A stretch of DNA of 64,000 nucleotides from JBFHFS01 sp041583495 (GTDB lineage Bacteria; Bacteroidota; Bacteroidia; Bacteroidales; Marinilabiliaceae): the NCBI GenBank assembly GCA_041583495.1, contig JBFHFS010000001.1:124001-188000 (forward strand), given 5' to 3'. Under the pieces are notes generated by a model. It worked only from the letters and a program-made list of their open reading frames with translations. It did not search any database and was not told where the DNA came from. This document shows, piece by piece, positions 34,201-42,684 of the stretch. Position 1 is the first letter of the stretch, and the number at the start of each line of letters is the position of its first letter. The translations under genes and the position numbers were made by a program.

Positions 34201-35537
34201 ATTCCCAGACGGTGAAGCGTAGGAGCACGGTTTAGCATAACAGGATGTCCCTTCAGAACATTTTCCAGGATATCCCAAACCACCGGATCTTTACGATCGA
34301 CGATTTTTTTGGCCGACTTAACGGTTTTTACAATTCCTCTTTCAATCAGTTTACGAATGATAAAGGGCTTGTACAGCTCAGCAGCCATCCCTTTGGGAAG
34401 TCCGCACTCATGCATTTTTAGTTCCGGCCCCACAACGATAACCGAACGCGCGGAGTAGTCAACCCGCTTACCCAAAAGGTTTTGACGGAAACGTCCCTGC
34501 TTACCTTTCAAGCTATCGCTAAGCGACTTAAGCGGTCGGTTGGCATCGGTTTTCACGGCATTTGCCTTACGGGAATTGTCGAACAATGAGTCGACCGATT
34601 CCTGGAGCATCCGTTTCTCATTTCTAAGGATAACCTCTGGAGCTTTAATCTCAATCAAACGCTTAAGCCGGTTGTTACGAATAATAACCCGTCGATAGAG
34701 GTCGTTCAGGTCGGAGGTGGCAAAACGGCCACCATCCAGGGGTACCAAAGGCCTAAGTTCGGGAGGAATCACCGGCACCACTTTCACAACCATCCATTCG
34801 GGGCGATTGACCCCTTTGGATTCGCGGAAGGCCTCAACCACCTGAAGACGTTTGAGCGCCTCATTTTTACGTTGCTGAGAAGTTTCGGTATTTGCTTTAT
34901 GCCTCAGGTCGTATGATAACTCGTCCATATCAAGTCGGGACAAGATCATATGCAGGGCTTCTGCCCCCATCTTAGCAATAAATTTATTGGGATCCTCATC
35001 ATCAAGATGCTGATTATCCTTAGGTAACGATTCCAGCACATCGAGATATTCCTCTTCGGTAATAAAGTCCATGTACTTCAACCCATCGGTGGCTTTCACC
35101 CCGGGTTGTATCACTACGTAACGCTCGTAGTAGATAATTGAATCGAGTTTTTTGGTAGGCAACCCGAGCAGGTACCCAATTTTATTGGGTAATGAACGGA
35201 AATACCAGATATGTGCCACAGGCACCACCAATGAGATGTGGCCCATTCTTTCGCGGCGTACCTTTTTCTCGGTCACTTCCACTCCACAACGGTCACACAC
35301 AATGCCACGGTACCTAATACGCTTATACTTGCCGCAATGACACTCATAATCCTTCACGGGACCGAATATGCGTTCGCAAAACAGTCCGTCCCTTTCAGGC
35401 TTATAAGTACGGTAGTTAATGGTCTCCGGTTTGAGCACCTCACCGCTCGAGCGCTCCAAAATCTCTTCTGGAGACGCCAGACCAATGGTTATCCGGGTAA
35501 AATTACTCTTGACTCTCTGATCTCTTCTGAATGCCAT
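31251..35537 (-). CDS. rpoC: DNA-directed RNA polymerase subunit beta-prime
   Basis: 1428 residues. The catalytic Mg-binding motif NADFDGDQMAVH is present; the N-terminal zinc site is CHCGKYKRIRYRGIVCDRC, and the second zinc site uses NDCGTLRG and CESRKGICTKCYG. The start MAFRRDQRVKSNFTRITIGL is the usual Bacteroidota form. It follows rpoB by 75 bp; that gap contains a terminator-like hairpin (35573-35607). The gene ends in a clear terminator. Confidence 0.99.
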   Translation of the reverse strand: MAFRRDQRVKSNFTRITIGLASPEEILERSSGEVLKPETINYRTYKPERDGLFCERIFGPVKDYECHCGKYKRIRYRGIVCDRCGVEVTEKKVRRERMGHISLVVPVAHIWYFRSLPNKIGYLLGLPTKKLDSIIYYERYVVIQPGVKATDGLKYMDFITEEEYLDVLESLPKDNQHLDDEDPNKFIAKMGAEALHMILSRLDMDELSYDLRHKANTETSQQRKNEALKRLQVVEAFRESKGVNRPEWMVVKVVPVIPPELRPLVPLDGGRFATSDLNDLYRRVIIRNNRLKRLIEIKAPEVILRNEKRMLQESVDSLFDNSRKANAVKTDANRPLKSLSDSLKGKQGRFRQNLLGKRVDYSARSVIVVGPELKMHECGLPKGMAAELYKPFIIRKLIERGIVKTVKSAKKIVDRKDPVVWDILENVLKGHPVMLNRAPTLHRLGIQAFQPKLIEGKAIQLHPLACSAFNADFDGDQMAVHLPLGNAAVLEAQMLMLASQNILNPANGAPITVPSQDMVLGLYYMTKGRPGALGEGLTFYSPEEAKIAFNEGRVELHSRVKVKTYDLNAEGERVLMMVDTTVGRIMFNEFVPIKVGFINTLLTKKALRDIIGNIHKLCGVPETAEFLDDIKSLGYRMAFEGGLSFNLQDVIIPEEKVTLVNGGYKEVEEVMNNYNMGFITNNERYNQIIDIWTHVNARLTQTLMTQLSSDKDGFNSVYMMLDSGARGSKEQIRQLSGMRGLMAKPQKSGAEGAQIIENPILSNFKEGLSVLEYFISTHGARKGLADTALKTADAGYLTRRLVDVSQDVIVTENDCGTLRGLTASVIKNNEEVVASLYDRILGRVSVHDVYHPNTGEILVKSGEEITEKEAQAIDESPIERVEIRSVLTCESRKGICTKCYGRNLSTGRMVHIGEAVGVIAAQSIGEPGTQLTLRTFHVGGTASNVTSENNMLARYDGVAEFDELRTVAHTTEEGEEVDVVIGRLAELRIVDKNTNISLTTQPIPYGAKLHIKNGTVIKKGDLICEWDPFNALIITEKAGSIAFENMIDGVTFKEDSDEQTGFREKVIVETRDKTKNPAVLIMSSDGEVLRVYNLPVGAHVSVSEGDSISQGGTLAKLPRALGRSGDITGGLPRVTELFEARNPSNPSVVSEIDGEVTFGKIKRGNREIIVTSKNGEVKKYLVPLSKQILVQENDYVRAGMRLSDGATTPSDILAIKGPTAVQEYIVNEVQDVYRLQGVKINDKHFEIIVRQMMRKVDIDDPGDTRFLEKQIVDKIEFMEENDEIWGKKVVVDGGDSSSLKAGMIIPVRRLRDENSQLKRKDLKLVEYRDAVPATSSQVLQGITRASLQTKSFMSAASFQETTKVLNEASIRGKIDQLEGLKENVICGHLIPAGTGLREYEKIIVGSQEEYEKLVSKREAEEVEKEQIL

Positions 35538-35572
35538 ATATAGCCGAATATTAGAAAAATTAAACTAAAAAA

Positions 35573-35607
35573 AGCCAGGGTATGCCCCCTTAAGCGGCAT
35601 ACCGGCT
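35573..35607 (-). terminator. Terminator-like hairpin between rpoB and rpoC
   Basis: On the minus strand AGCCGGTATGCC pairs with GGCATACC and GGCT (2-nt bulge), followed by a run of seven U. It begins 6 nt after the rpoB stop and the U-run ends about 30 nt before rpoC. Its form is that of an intrinsic terminator; since rpoC must be made, it probably acts as a partial terminator or an RNA processing/stability element. Confidence 0.7.
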
Positions 35608-35612
35608 ACGGA

Positions 35613-38600
35613 CTACTCCAGGTTTACACTCAAACCTAAACCGCGCATCTCGTGCAGCAGTACATTGAGTGATTCGGGGATACCAGGCATAGGAAGCGGA
35701 TCGCCTTTTACGATAGCTTCATAAGCCTTTGCACGACCAATCACGTCATCCGATTTCACGGTAAGTATCTCCTGGAGAATATGAGAAGCACCGAAAGCTT
35801 CGAGTGCCCAGACCTCCATTTCACCAAAACGCTGGCCCCCAAACTGTGCTTTACCGCCCAATGGTTGCTGCGTAATAAGTGAATAAGGTCCAATGGAACG
35901 GGCATGCATTTTATCCTCAACCATGTGCCCCAGCTTAAGCATATAAATAATACCTACTGTAGCTGGCTGGTGAAAACGTTTGCCGGTACCACCATCATAG
36001 AGATAGGTACGTCCAAAGTCAGGCACTCCGGCCTTTTGGGTCCACGACAACAAGTCGTCGAGAGTGGCCCCATCGAAAATGGGCGTTGCAAATTTCACTC
36101 CGAGAACCTGTCCGGCCCAGGCCAGAACCGTCTCATAGATCTGTCCCAGGTTCATCCTTGAGGGTACCCCCAGAGGATTAAGAACGATATCCACAGGCGT
36201 TCCATCTTCCAAAAATGGCATATCCTCCTGCCGTACAATCTTGGAAACGATACCTTTGTTACCATGACGACCGGCCATTTTATCACCAACGGTAATTTTC
36301 CGTTTTTTAGCAATATAAATCTTAGCCAATTGTATGATACCAGCGGGTAATTCATCCCCAATAGTAATGTTGTACTTTTCACGTTTCTCCTTAGCTTCGA
36401 GCTCTTTGTACTTCAATCGGTAGTTATGAATAACTTTCTGAATGAGTTCATTTTTGCCCTTATCGGTAGTCCATTTGTTGGGGTTAACCGACAAATAATC
36501 GATATCCTGAAGGATTTTTTGGGTAAACTTGGTACTCTTGGCAATAACATCAGCGCCCAGATAATCTTTAACCCCCTGGCTGGTTTTGCCATTAATGAGT
36601 GAAAAGAGTTTATCTACCAGTCGGCCTTTCAGCTCTTCTGCAGCGCGGTGAAAAGCTTCATCCACCTTAGAGATAGCGGCTTTATCCGAGGCTCTTCCTT
36701 TCCGTTCTTTCATAGCCCGGGAGAACAACTTCTTGCCAATGACAACTCCTGCAAGTGAAGGAGATGCCTTAAGAGAGGCGTCTTTCACATCACCTGCTTT
36801 TTCACCAAATATGGCTCTCAGCAGTTTTTCTTCAGGAGTAGGGTCACTCTCGCCCTTAGGGGTAATCTTACCGATCAGGATATCACCAGGTTTCACACGT
36901 GCACCCACGCGAATCAAACCATTTTCATCCAGATCCCTGGTAGCTTCTTCGCTCACATTAGGAATATCAGCGGTAAGCTCTTCCATTCCACGTTTGGTAT
37001 CGCGAACTTCGAGCGAATACTCATCGATATGTATGGAGGTGAAAACATCTTCACGCACCAATTTTTCATTGATCACGATGGCATCCTCAAAGTTATAACC
37101 CTTCCAGGGCATAAAGGCCACTTTAAGGTTACGACCCAAGGCCAGTTCACCGGCTTCGGTCGAATACCCCTGGGTCAGAATCTGGCCGGGTTCAACACGG
37201 TCGCCCTTTTTAACCAGGGGTTTCATGTCGATACAGGTATTCTGGTTGGTTTTCTGGAATTTGAGCAGATTATAACGTTTCGTTTCGGTTTCGAAGCTAA
37301 CGAATTTATCATCCTCGGTAAGGTCGTAACGAATCACGATCTCCTGAGAGTCAACATATTCCACCACCCCAAATCCCTCGGCCACAATCTGTGTTCGGGA
37401 ATCTTTGATAAGTCTTCCTTCCAGTCCGGTTCCCACGATGGGGGCCTGAGGCCTCAAAAGGGGCACTGCCTGGCGCATCATGTTAGATCCCATGAGGGCG
37501 CGGTTGGCATCATCGTTTTCAAGGAAGGGTATTAAGGAAGCGGCAACCGAGGCAATCTGGTTTGGTGCCACATCCATCAGGTCCACATCTTCGGGGTCAA
37601 TAACAGGGAAATCGCCATCGTGCCGTGCCTTAACCTTCGAGTTAACGAACACACCGGCATCATCCAAAGGCGCATTAGCCTGAGCAATAACTTTGGTTTC
37701 TTCCTCCTCAGCGGTAAGGTAGTGAACGCCTTCGTTGGTTAAATCAACCTTTTTAGACTCTACCTTGCGATAAGGGGTTTCGATAAACCCAAGCGAATTG
37801 ATCTTGGCATACACGCACAAAGAGGAGATAAGACCAATATTAGGTCCCTCAGGGGTTTCAATCGGACACAAACGGCCGTAATGGGTATAATGGACATCAC
37901 GGACCTCAAATCCTGCCCTTTCACGGGACAAACCGCCTGGTCCAAGTGCCGACAAACGTCGTTTATGGGTTATCTCGGCCAACGGGTTGGTCTGGTCCAT
38001 GAACTGGGACAAGGCGTTGGTTCCAAAGAAACTGTTAATAACCGACGAAAGGGTTTTACTATTAATCAGATCGATTGGCGTAAACACCTCATTATCGCGC
38101 ACATTCATACGTTCGCGAATGGTACGGGCCATGCGGGCCAATCCCACGCCAAATTGGTTGCCCAACTGTTCGCCAACGGTTCTCACGCGGCGGTTACTCA
38201 GGTGGTCAATATCGTCGACATCGATTTTAGAGTTGATCAGTTCGATCAGGTATTGAATAATCGCAATAATGTCATCGCGGGTCAACACCTTATTTTCAAT
38301 ATCGATGTTAAGATTCAGTTTTTTGTTGAGTCTGTACCGCCCTACATCGCCTAAATCATAACGCTTGTCAGAGAAAAACAACTTATCAATAACATCGCGT
38401 GCTGTCGCTTCATCAGGGGGTTCGGCATTTCTCAATTGCCGATAGATATGAACTACCGCTTCTTTTTCAGAATTACAGGGATCTTTCTGCAGGGTATTGT
38501 AAATGATCGCATAATCCGAGAGATTCTGATCTTCCTTGTGCAGGAGAATGGCTTTAGCACCCGAGTCGATGATTTCATCAACATGTTCATTTTCGAGCAC

Positions 38601-39422
38601 TGTTTCACGGTCGATAATCACTTCGTTCCGTTCAATAGAAACAACCTCTCCGGTATCTTCATCCACAAAATCTTCAATCCATGTCTTCAGCACACGAGCG
38701 GCCAGTTTTCTACCCACCATTTTTTTCAGGGCGGTTTTGGAAACTTTGACTTCGTCGGCCAGATTAAAGATTTCGAGAATATTTTTGTCGCTTTCGTACC
38801 CGATAGCTCTCAGCAACGTCGTCACAGGAAGTTTTTTCTTCCGGTCGATGTAGGCATACATCACGTTGTTAATGTCGGTCGCGAACTCGATCCATGAACC
38901 TCTGAAAGGGATGACGCGGGCTGAGTAGAGCTTCGTTCCGTTGGCGTGTACACTCTGACCAAAAAAGACTCCTGGTGAGCGATGTAACTGCGAAACAATA
39001 CCTCTTTCGGCACCATTAATAATAAAGCTACCCTTATCGGTCATGTAAGGCACTGTTCCCAGGTACACATCCTGCACCACTGTATCGAAATCCTCGTGTT
39101 CGGGATCGGTACAATACAGCTTCAACTTAGCCTTCAAAGGGACACAGTAGGTCAACCCTCGTTCAATACATTCATCAATGGTATAGCGGGAGGGGTCAAT
39201 ACCAAAGTCAAGAAACTCTAGAACAAAGTTGTTCCGGGTATCGGTGATTGGGAAGTTCTCCATGAAGACCTGCCACAACCCTTCTGTTTTCCGTTCCTCA
39301 GGAGTGGTCCCCATTTGAAAGAAATCACGGAAAGATTTTAATTGAACCTCCAAAAAATCAGGATAATCCAATTGATTTTTGATGGTAGCAAAGCTAATTC
39401 TTTCTGTAGTAATTGGAGTCAT
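35613..39422 (-). CDS. rpoB: DNA-directed RNA polymerase subunit beta
   Basis: 1269 residues. The rifampicin-binding region reads ALSQFMDQTNPLAEITHKRR followed by LSALGPGG, matching the sensitive type at the usual positions. Other conserved features: ETPEGPNIGL, HGNKGIVSK and the C-terminal QPLGGKAQFGGQRFGEMEVW. It follows rplL by about 100 bp with an intervening hairpin (39465-39498), and precedes rpoC. Confidence 0.99.
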   Translation of the reverse strand: MTPITTERISFATIKNQLDYPDFLEVQLKSFRDFFQMGTTPEERKTEGLWQVFMENFPITDTRNNFVLEFLDFGIDPSRYTIDECIERGLTYCVPLKAKLKLYCTDPEHEDFDTVVQDVYLGTVPYMTDKGSFIINGAERGIVSQLHRSPGVFFGQSVHANGTKLYSARVIPFRGSWIEFATDINNVMYAYIDRKKKLPVTTLLRAIGYESDKNILEIFNLADEVKVSKTALKKMVGRKLAARVLKTWIEDFVDEDTGEVVSIERNEVIIDRETVLENEHVDEIIDSGAKAILLHKEDQNLSDYAIIYNTLQKDPCNSEKEAVVHIYRQLRNAEPPDEATARDVIDKLFFSDKRYDLGDVGRYRLNKKLNLNIDIENKVLTRDDIIAIIQYLIELINSKIDVDDIDHLSNRRVRTVGEQLGNQFGVGLARMARTIRERMNVRDNEVFTPIDLINSKTLSSVINSFFGTNALSQFMDQTNPLAEITHKRRLSALGPGGLSRERAGFEVRDVHYTHYGRLCPIETPEGPNIGLISSLCVYAKINSLGFIETPYRKVESKKVDLTNEGVHYLTAEEEETKVIAQANAPLDDAGVFVNSKVKARHDGDFPVIDPEDVDLMDVAPNQIASVAASLIPFLENDDANRALMGSNMMRQAVPLLRPQAPIVGTGLEGRLIKDSRTQIVAEGFGVVEYVDSQEIVIRYDLTEDDKFVSFETETKRYNLLKFQKTNQNTCIDMKPLVKKGDRVEPGQILTQGYSTEAGELALGRNLKVAFMPWKGYNFEDAIVINEKLVREDVFTSIHIDEYSLEVRDTKRGMEELTADIPNVSEEATRDLDENGLIRVGARVKPGDILIGKITPKGESDPTPEEKLLRAIFGEKAGDVKDASLKASPSLAGVVIGKKLFSRAMKERKGRASDKAAISKVDEAFHRAAEELKGRLVDKLFSLINGKTSQGVKDYLGADVIAKSTKFTQKILQDIDYLSVNPNKWTTDKGKNELIQKVIHNYRLKYKELEAKEKREKYNITIGDELPAGIIQLAKIYIAKKRKITVGDKMAGRHGNKGIVSKIVRQEDMPFLEDGTPVDIVLNPLGVPSRMNLGQIYETVLAWAGQVLGVKFATPIFDGATLDDLLSWTQKAGVPDFGRTYLYDGGTGKRFHQPATVGIIYMLKLGHMVEDKMHARSIGPYSLITQQPLGGKAQFGGQRFGEMEVWALEAFGASHILQEILTVKSDDVIGRAKAYEAIVKGDPLPMPGIPESLNVLLHEMRGLGLSVNLE

Positions 39423-39464
39423 CTATCAACAAATTATGTGAACTTAAACATATAAGCATAAAAA

Positions 39465-39498
39465 GGTTTAGGATCCCACGTGAGTGGGTTCCTAAACC
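39465..39498 (-). terminator. Hairpin in the rplL-rpoB gap (attenuator-like)
   Basis: GGTTTAGG pairs with CCTAAACC and CCCAC with GTGGG, separated by a small internal mismatch and a GTGA-type loop; on the minus strand U5 follows (TTTTTATGC). An attenuator and RNase III site occupy the same gap in Escherichia coli; here the sequence is unrelated but the position is equivalent. Confidence 0.7.
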
Positions 39499-39522
39499 GT
39501 CACCATATTTCAGGTAATCAGA

Positions 39523-39900
39523 TTACTTAAGTTCAACTTCTGCTCCAGCTTCTTCTAATTGAGATTTAAGGGCTTCAGCTTCTTCTTTGGAAATTTTCTC
39601 TTTGATAGGAGCAGGTGCTTTGTCTACAAGCTCTTTAGCTTCTTTCAAACCTACACCGGTCATTTCCTTAACCAGCTTCACGATAGCTAATTTAGAGCCA
39701 CCTGCAGCCTTAAGGATCACATCAAATTCAGATTGCTCAGCAGCAGCAGCACCTTCGCTCTCGCCAGCAGGGCCAGCTACAGCTACGGCAGCAGCCGCTG
39801 GCTCAATGCCATATTCTTCTTTAAGGACGGTAGCTAATTCGTTAACATCTTTCACAGTTAAGTTTACCAATTCTTCTGCGAGTTTCTTAATATCTGCCAT
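39523..39900 (-). CDS. rplL: 50S ribosomal protein L7/L12
   Basis: 125 residues. N-terminal dimerisation helix (VNLTVKDVNELATVLKEEYG), Ala/Gly-rich hinge (PAAAAVAVAGPAGESEGAAA) and the C-terminal domain FDVILKAAGGSKLAIVKLVK with the factor-binding GLKEAKELVDKAP. It follows rplJ by 42 bp in the usual rplJL order and forms the stalk that recruits translation factors. Confidence 0.99.
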   Translation of the reverse strand: MADIKKLAEELVNLTVKDVNELATVLKEEYGIEPAAAAVAVAGPAGESEGAAAAEQSEFDVILKAAGGSKLAIVKLVKEMTGVGLKEAKELVDKAPAPIKEKISKEEAEALKSQLEEAGAEVELK

Positions 39901-39942
39901 TGTGTTTGGTATTAAAAAAAATTGATTTCTGTTTTAATTAAA

Positions 39943-40461
39943 TTATTCTTTTTCACTAAGTGTTTGAAGAATGCCATGGATGGTATTACCACCAGACTGC
40001 AATGCGGAAACCACATTTTTTATTGGGGATTGTAATAAACCAATCAGTTCGCCCAACAATTCATCTTTCGACTTAATTTTGGTAAGTGCCTCCAGCTGAT
40101 CTGCACCAAGATATACAGACTCTTCAACAAAGGCGCCTTTAAATAAAGGGGACTTGTTTGCTTTCTGAAATTCCTTGATGAGTTTAGCAGGTGTATTACC
40201 AGTATTGCAAAAAAGGACTGCAGAGGTACCCTTAAAGGCTTCCTCCATTCCTTCAGCGTTCTTTTCGCTTTTCTCCAGAGCAAGTTTGAAGAGAGTGTTT
40301 TTCACCATCAACATGCTCACATCTCTTTGAAAACAAAGACGACGCAAGTTATTGGTAGCACCAGCATTCAAACCCAGAGTATCGGCCACATAGAAGTGAT
40401 TATACTCATTGATCTTATCGGTAAGCTCTTTAACGCGTGTACTTTTTTCTGACTTTTTCAT
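39943..40461 (-). CDS. rplJ: 50S ribosomal protein L10
   Basis: 172 residues; base of the L7/L12 stalk. Conserved pieces include VKELTDKINEYNHFYVADTLG, VKNTLFKLALEKSE and LFCNTGNTPAKLIKEFQK. The leader to rplA is only 31 bp, so a large L10 autoregulatory leader of the E. coli type has no room here unless it lies within rplA. Confidence 0.98.
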   Translation of the reverse strand: MKKSEKSTRVKELTDKINEYNHFYVADTLGLNAGATNNLRRLCFQRDVSMLMVKNTLFKLALEKSEKNAEGMEEAFKGTSAVLFCNTGNTPAKLIKEFQKANKSPLFKGAFVEESVYLGADQLEALTKIKSKDELLGELIGLLQSPIKNVVSALQSGGNTIHGILQTLSEKE

Positions 40462-40492
40462 GATTCCTAATACTCTTTGTTTACATTAAAGA

Positions 40493-41188
40493 TTAAACCT
40501 CAACCGATTTAAGTTCAATACGAATACCGGGACTCATGGTACTTGAGAGAAAAATACTCTTAATGTAGGTTCCTTTAGCGGCCGCAGGCTTAAGCTTAAG
40601 GATTGTTCCCACAAATTCGCGTACATTTTCCGCCAATTTCTCCGGAGCAAAAGTGGTTTTCCCCACGGAAGAATGCACGATACCGTACTTATCTACCTTA
40701 AAGTCAATTTTACCAGCTTTCACTTCCTGAACAGCCTTTGCAATATCCATCGTAACGGTACCACTTTTAGGGTTAGGCATCAAGCCCCGAGGACCTAATA
40801 TCCGACCCAAAGCACCTACTTTGGCCATCACACTTGGCATAGTAATAATCACATCGACATCGGTCCAGCCGCCTTTAATTTTTTCGATGTAATCGTCGAG
40901 CCCCACAAAATCCGCACCGGCAGCTTTAGCCTCCTCTTCCTTATCGGGGGTACAAAGCACCAGCACACTGGTTTCTTTGCCTGTTCCGTTGGGAAGGGTT
41001 ACTACGCCGCGCACCATCTGATTAGCTTTCCGGGGATCTACACCCAGACGCACATCAATATCGACAGAGGCATTAAACTTGGTCGTCGAAACTTCTTTGA
41101 CCAAGGCAGCAGCCTCTTCAATGGGATATTGCTTTCCGGCATCGATTTTTTCTAACGCTAACTTTCTATTTTTTGTTAGTTTTGTCAT
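40493..41188 (-). CDS. rplA: 50S ribosomal protein L1
   Basis: 231 residues. KFNASVDIDVRLGVDPRKAN, GTGKETSVLVLC, GRILGPRGLMPNPKSGTV and the C-terminal IKSIFLSSTMSPGI are the standard L1 landmarks. L1 binds the L1 stalk of 23S rRNA and in many bacteria represses the rplKA mRNA. It is 15 bp from rplK. Confidence 0.99.
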   Translation of the reverse strand: MTKLTKNRKLALEKIDAGKQYPIEEAAALVKEVSTTKFNASVDIDVRLGVDPRKANQMVRGVVTLPNGTGKETSVLVLCTPDKEEEAKAAGADFVGLDDYIEKIKGGWTDVDVIITMPSVMAKVGALGRILGPRGLMPNPKSGTVTMDIAKAVQEVKAGKIDFKVDKYGIVHSSVGKTTFAPEKLAENVREFVGTILKLKPAAAKGTYIKSIFLSSTMSPGIRIELKSVEV

Positions 41189-41203
41189 TGTTGCAAACGG
41201 ATT

Positions 41204-41647
41204 TTAATTGTTAACCGGAAAATCACCTTCAACGGTGATCCCCATACTTCTGGCGGTACCGGCAATCATCCTCATTGCAGAATCGATAGTAAAGCAATTC
41301 AAGTCGTTCATTTTGTCTTCAGCGATAACTTTAACCTGGTCCCATGATACAGATCCCACTTTCTTACGGTTGGGTTCGGCAGAGCCAGATTTAAGCTTCG
41401 ACATCTCCATAAGCTGCACGGCAGCAGGAGGTGTTTTAATAACAAATTCAAAAGATTTGTCTTTATAAACTGTAATGACAACAGGAAGGACCTTACCGGC
41501 TTTATCCTGCGTACGAGCATTGAATTGCTTACAGAATTCCATAATATTCACCCCCTTGGCACCCAATGCGGGTCCTACGGGAGGCGAAGGATTTGCTGCA
41601 CCACCTTTAACCTGAAGTTTGATAAAGGTTTCTACTTCTTTAGCCAT
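41204..41647 (-). CDS. rplK: 50S ribosomal protein L11
   Basis: 147 residues. The N-terminal LQVKGGAANPSPPVGPALGA and GVNIMEFCKQFN, plus the C-terminal rRNA-binding IAGTARSMGITVEG, are diagnostic. It binds the GTPase-associated centre of 23S rRNA. A small structured element lies in the gap to nusG (41708-41745). Confidence 0.99.
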   Translation of the reverse strand: MAKEVETFIKLQVKGGAANPSPPVGPALGAKGVNIMEFCKQFNARTQDKAGKVLPVVITVYKDKSFEFVIKTPPAAVQLMEMSKLKSGSAEPNRKKVGSVSWDQVKVIAEDKMNDLNCFTIDSAMRMIAGTARSMGITVEGDFPVNN

Positions 41648-41707
41648 TGTAGCAATTCGTGTTGGTTATAAAAAATCAGGATTATAGAAATAATTTATTA
41701 CACATTC

Positions 41708-41745
41708 GTAGAGGCAAACTCAATTTGCCCTGGAAGCTCCGCTAC
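41708..41745 (-). promoter_or_regulatory. Possible L1 autoregulatory leader before rplK
   Basis: On the minus strand a helix GTAG/CTAC, then a strongly asymmetric internal loop (12 nt against 1), then helix GGCAAA/TTTGCC capped by TTGAG. L1 binding sites in rplKA leaders are short helices with an asymmetric loop, and the position (60 nt upstream of rplK) is right. I did not match a conserved L1 site sequence, so this is tentative. Confidence 0.3.
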
Positions 41746-41761
41746 TAAATGCCAATAAGGT

Positions 41762-42307
41762 TTATTCCTTTTCTACCTGTAAGAAACTTAATTCCAGGGG
41801 GGTTTTGCGACCGAAGATTTTGACCATTACTTTAAGCTTCCGCTTCTCTTTATTAACTTCTTCAATCACACCATTAAAGCCATTGAAGGGTCCATCAATT
41901 ACCTTTACGGTCTCCCCTTCAAAGAAGGGCACATTAATTTCTTCGTCATTTTCGGTTAATTCATCGACTTTACCCAGAATCCTGTTTACCTCAGACATTC
42001 TCAGAGGGGTTGGGTTATTGTCTTTGTCTCCTAAAAAACCAATGACATTGGTAATACTTGTGAGGATATGAGGAATCTCCCCTACCAGGGCGGCTTCAAT
42101 CAAAACATAACCGGGAAAATAGTTCCGTTCTTTACTGATCTTTTTCCCATTACGTATTTGATAGACTTTTTCAGTAGGAATGAGCACCTGACTCACATAT
42201 TCCTGCATATTTAGGTTGGCAATCTCACTTTCGATGTACTCCTTTACTTTTTTCTCTTTGCCACCAATAGCCCGGATTACGTACCATTTTTTTTCAATTT
42301 CGCTCAT
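41762..42307 (-). CDS. nusG: Transcription termination/antitermination protein NusG
   Basis: 181 residues. The N-terminal NGN domain starts KKWYVIRAIGGKEKKVKEYI, includes NYFPGYVLIEA, and the C-terminal KOW domain has GETVKVIDGPFNGFNGVIEEV. Paused-polymerase and Rho partner. Located between secE (24 bp upstream) and rplK. Confidence 0.98.
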   Translation of the reverse strand: MSEIEKKWYVIRAIGGKEKKVKEYIESEIANLNMQEYVSQVLIPTEKVYQIRNGKKISKERNYFPGYVLIEAALVGEIPHILTSITNVIGFLGDKDNNPTPLRMSEVNRILGKVDELTENDEEINVPFFEGETVKVIDGPFNGFNGVIEEVNKEKRKLKVMVKIFGRKTPLELSFLQVEKE

Positions 42308-42331
42308 CGGGATATCCCTTTTCCTAAATAA

Positions 42332-42526
42332 TTAGTACAATCTTTGATAAATCCACTCCATAATGTGGTCAAAAGAGAAGTCCATAAGGTATATAACCCC
42401 TGCAATAATAACAGAAGCGACCATCACAACGATGGCACTGTTCTGCAGCTCAGGCCAGGTAGGCCAAGAGGTTTTATTTACCAGTTCGTTGTGAACTTCT
42501 TTAAAGTAGGCTGTAATTTTCTTCAT
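42332..42526 (-). CDS. secE: Preprotein translocase subunit SecE
   Basis: 64 residues with one transmembrane helix (NSAIVVMVASVIIAGVIYLM) preceded by the conserved KEVHNELVNKTSWPTWPEL amphipathic segment, as expected for the short SecE form. It lies 37 bp downstream of tRNA-Trp and just ahead of nusG, the standard order. Confidence 0.96.
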   Translation of the reverse strand: MKKITAYFKEVHNELVNKTSWPTWPELQNSAIVVMVASVIIAGVIYLMDFSFDHIMEWIYQRLY

Positions 42527-42563
42527 ATTACCTTTGACATTTTAACCGTCCATGCGATTTACG

Positions 42564-42636
42564 CACGGGAGGAGAGACTCGAACTCCCGACACCTGGTTT
42601 TGGAGACCAGTGCTCTACCAACTGAGCTACACCCGT
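42564..42636 (-). tRNA. tRNA-Trp (anticodon CCA)
   Basis: The cloverleaf is clear on the minus strand: acceptor ACGGGTG with CTCCCGT, D-arm GCTCAGTTGGTAGAGC, anticodon stem CTGGT/ACCAG with loop CTCCAAA (anticodon CCA), T-arm GGGAG-TTCGAGT-CTCTC, discriminator G. The 3' CCA is not encoded. Acceptor position 6-67 is a U-U mismatch. It sits between tuf and secE, as in many bacteria, and is cotranscribed. Confidence 0.96.
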
Positions 42637-42642
42637 GTAAAT

Positions 42643-42668
42643 GAATGGAGAAAAAAATTTCTCCATTC
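42643..42668 (-). other. Hairpin between tuf and tRNA-Trp
   Basis: GAATGGAGAAA pairs with TTTCTCCATTC around a short loop, with no U-tract after it on the minus strand. It lies 7 nt from the tRNA 5' end and 16 bp past the tuf stop, so an RNA processing signal is more likely than a terminator. Confidence 0.5.
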
Positions 42669-42684
42669 GATATTATTAAGGTAA

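Noticed and set aside
37029..38897. Several 120-168-codon plus-strand frames within rpoB
   Set aside because: Antisense to a conserved essential gene; no start context, no family resemblance.
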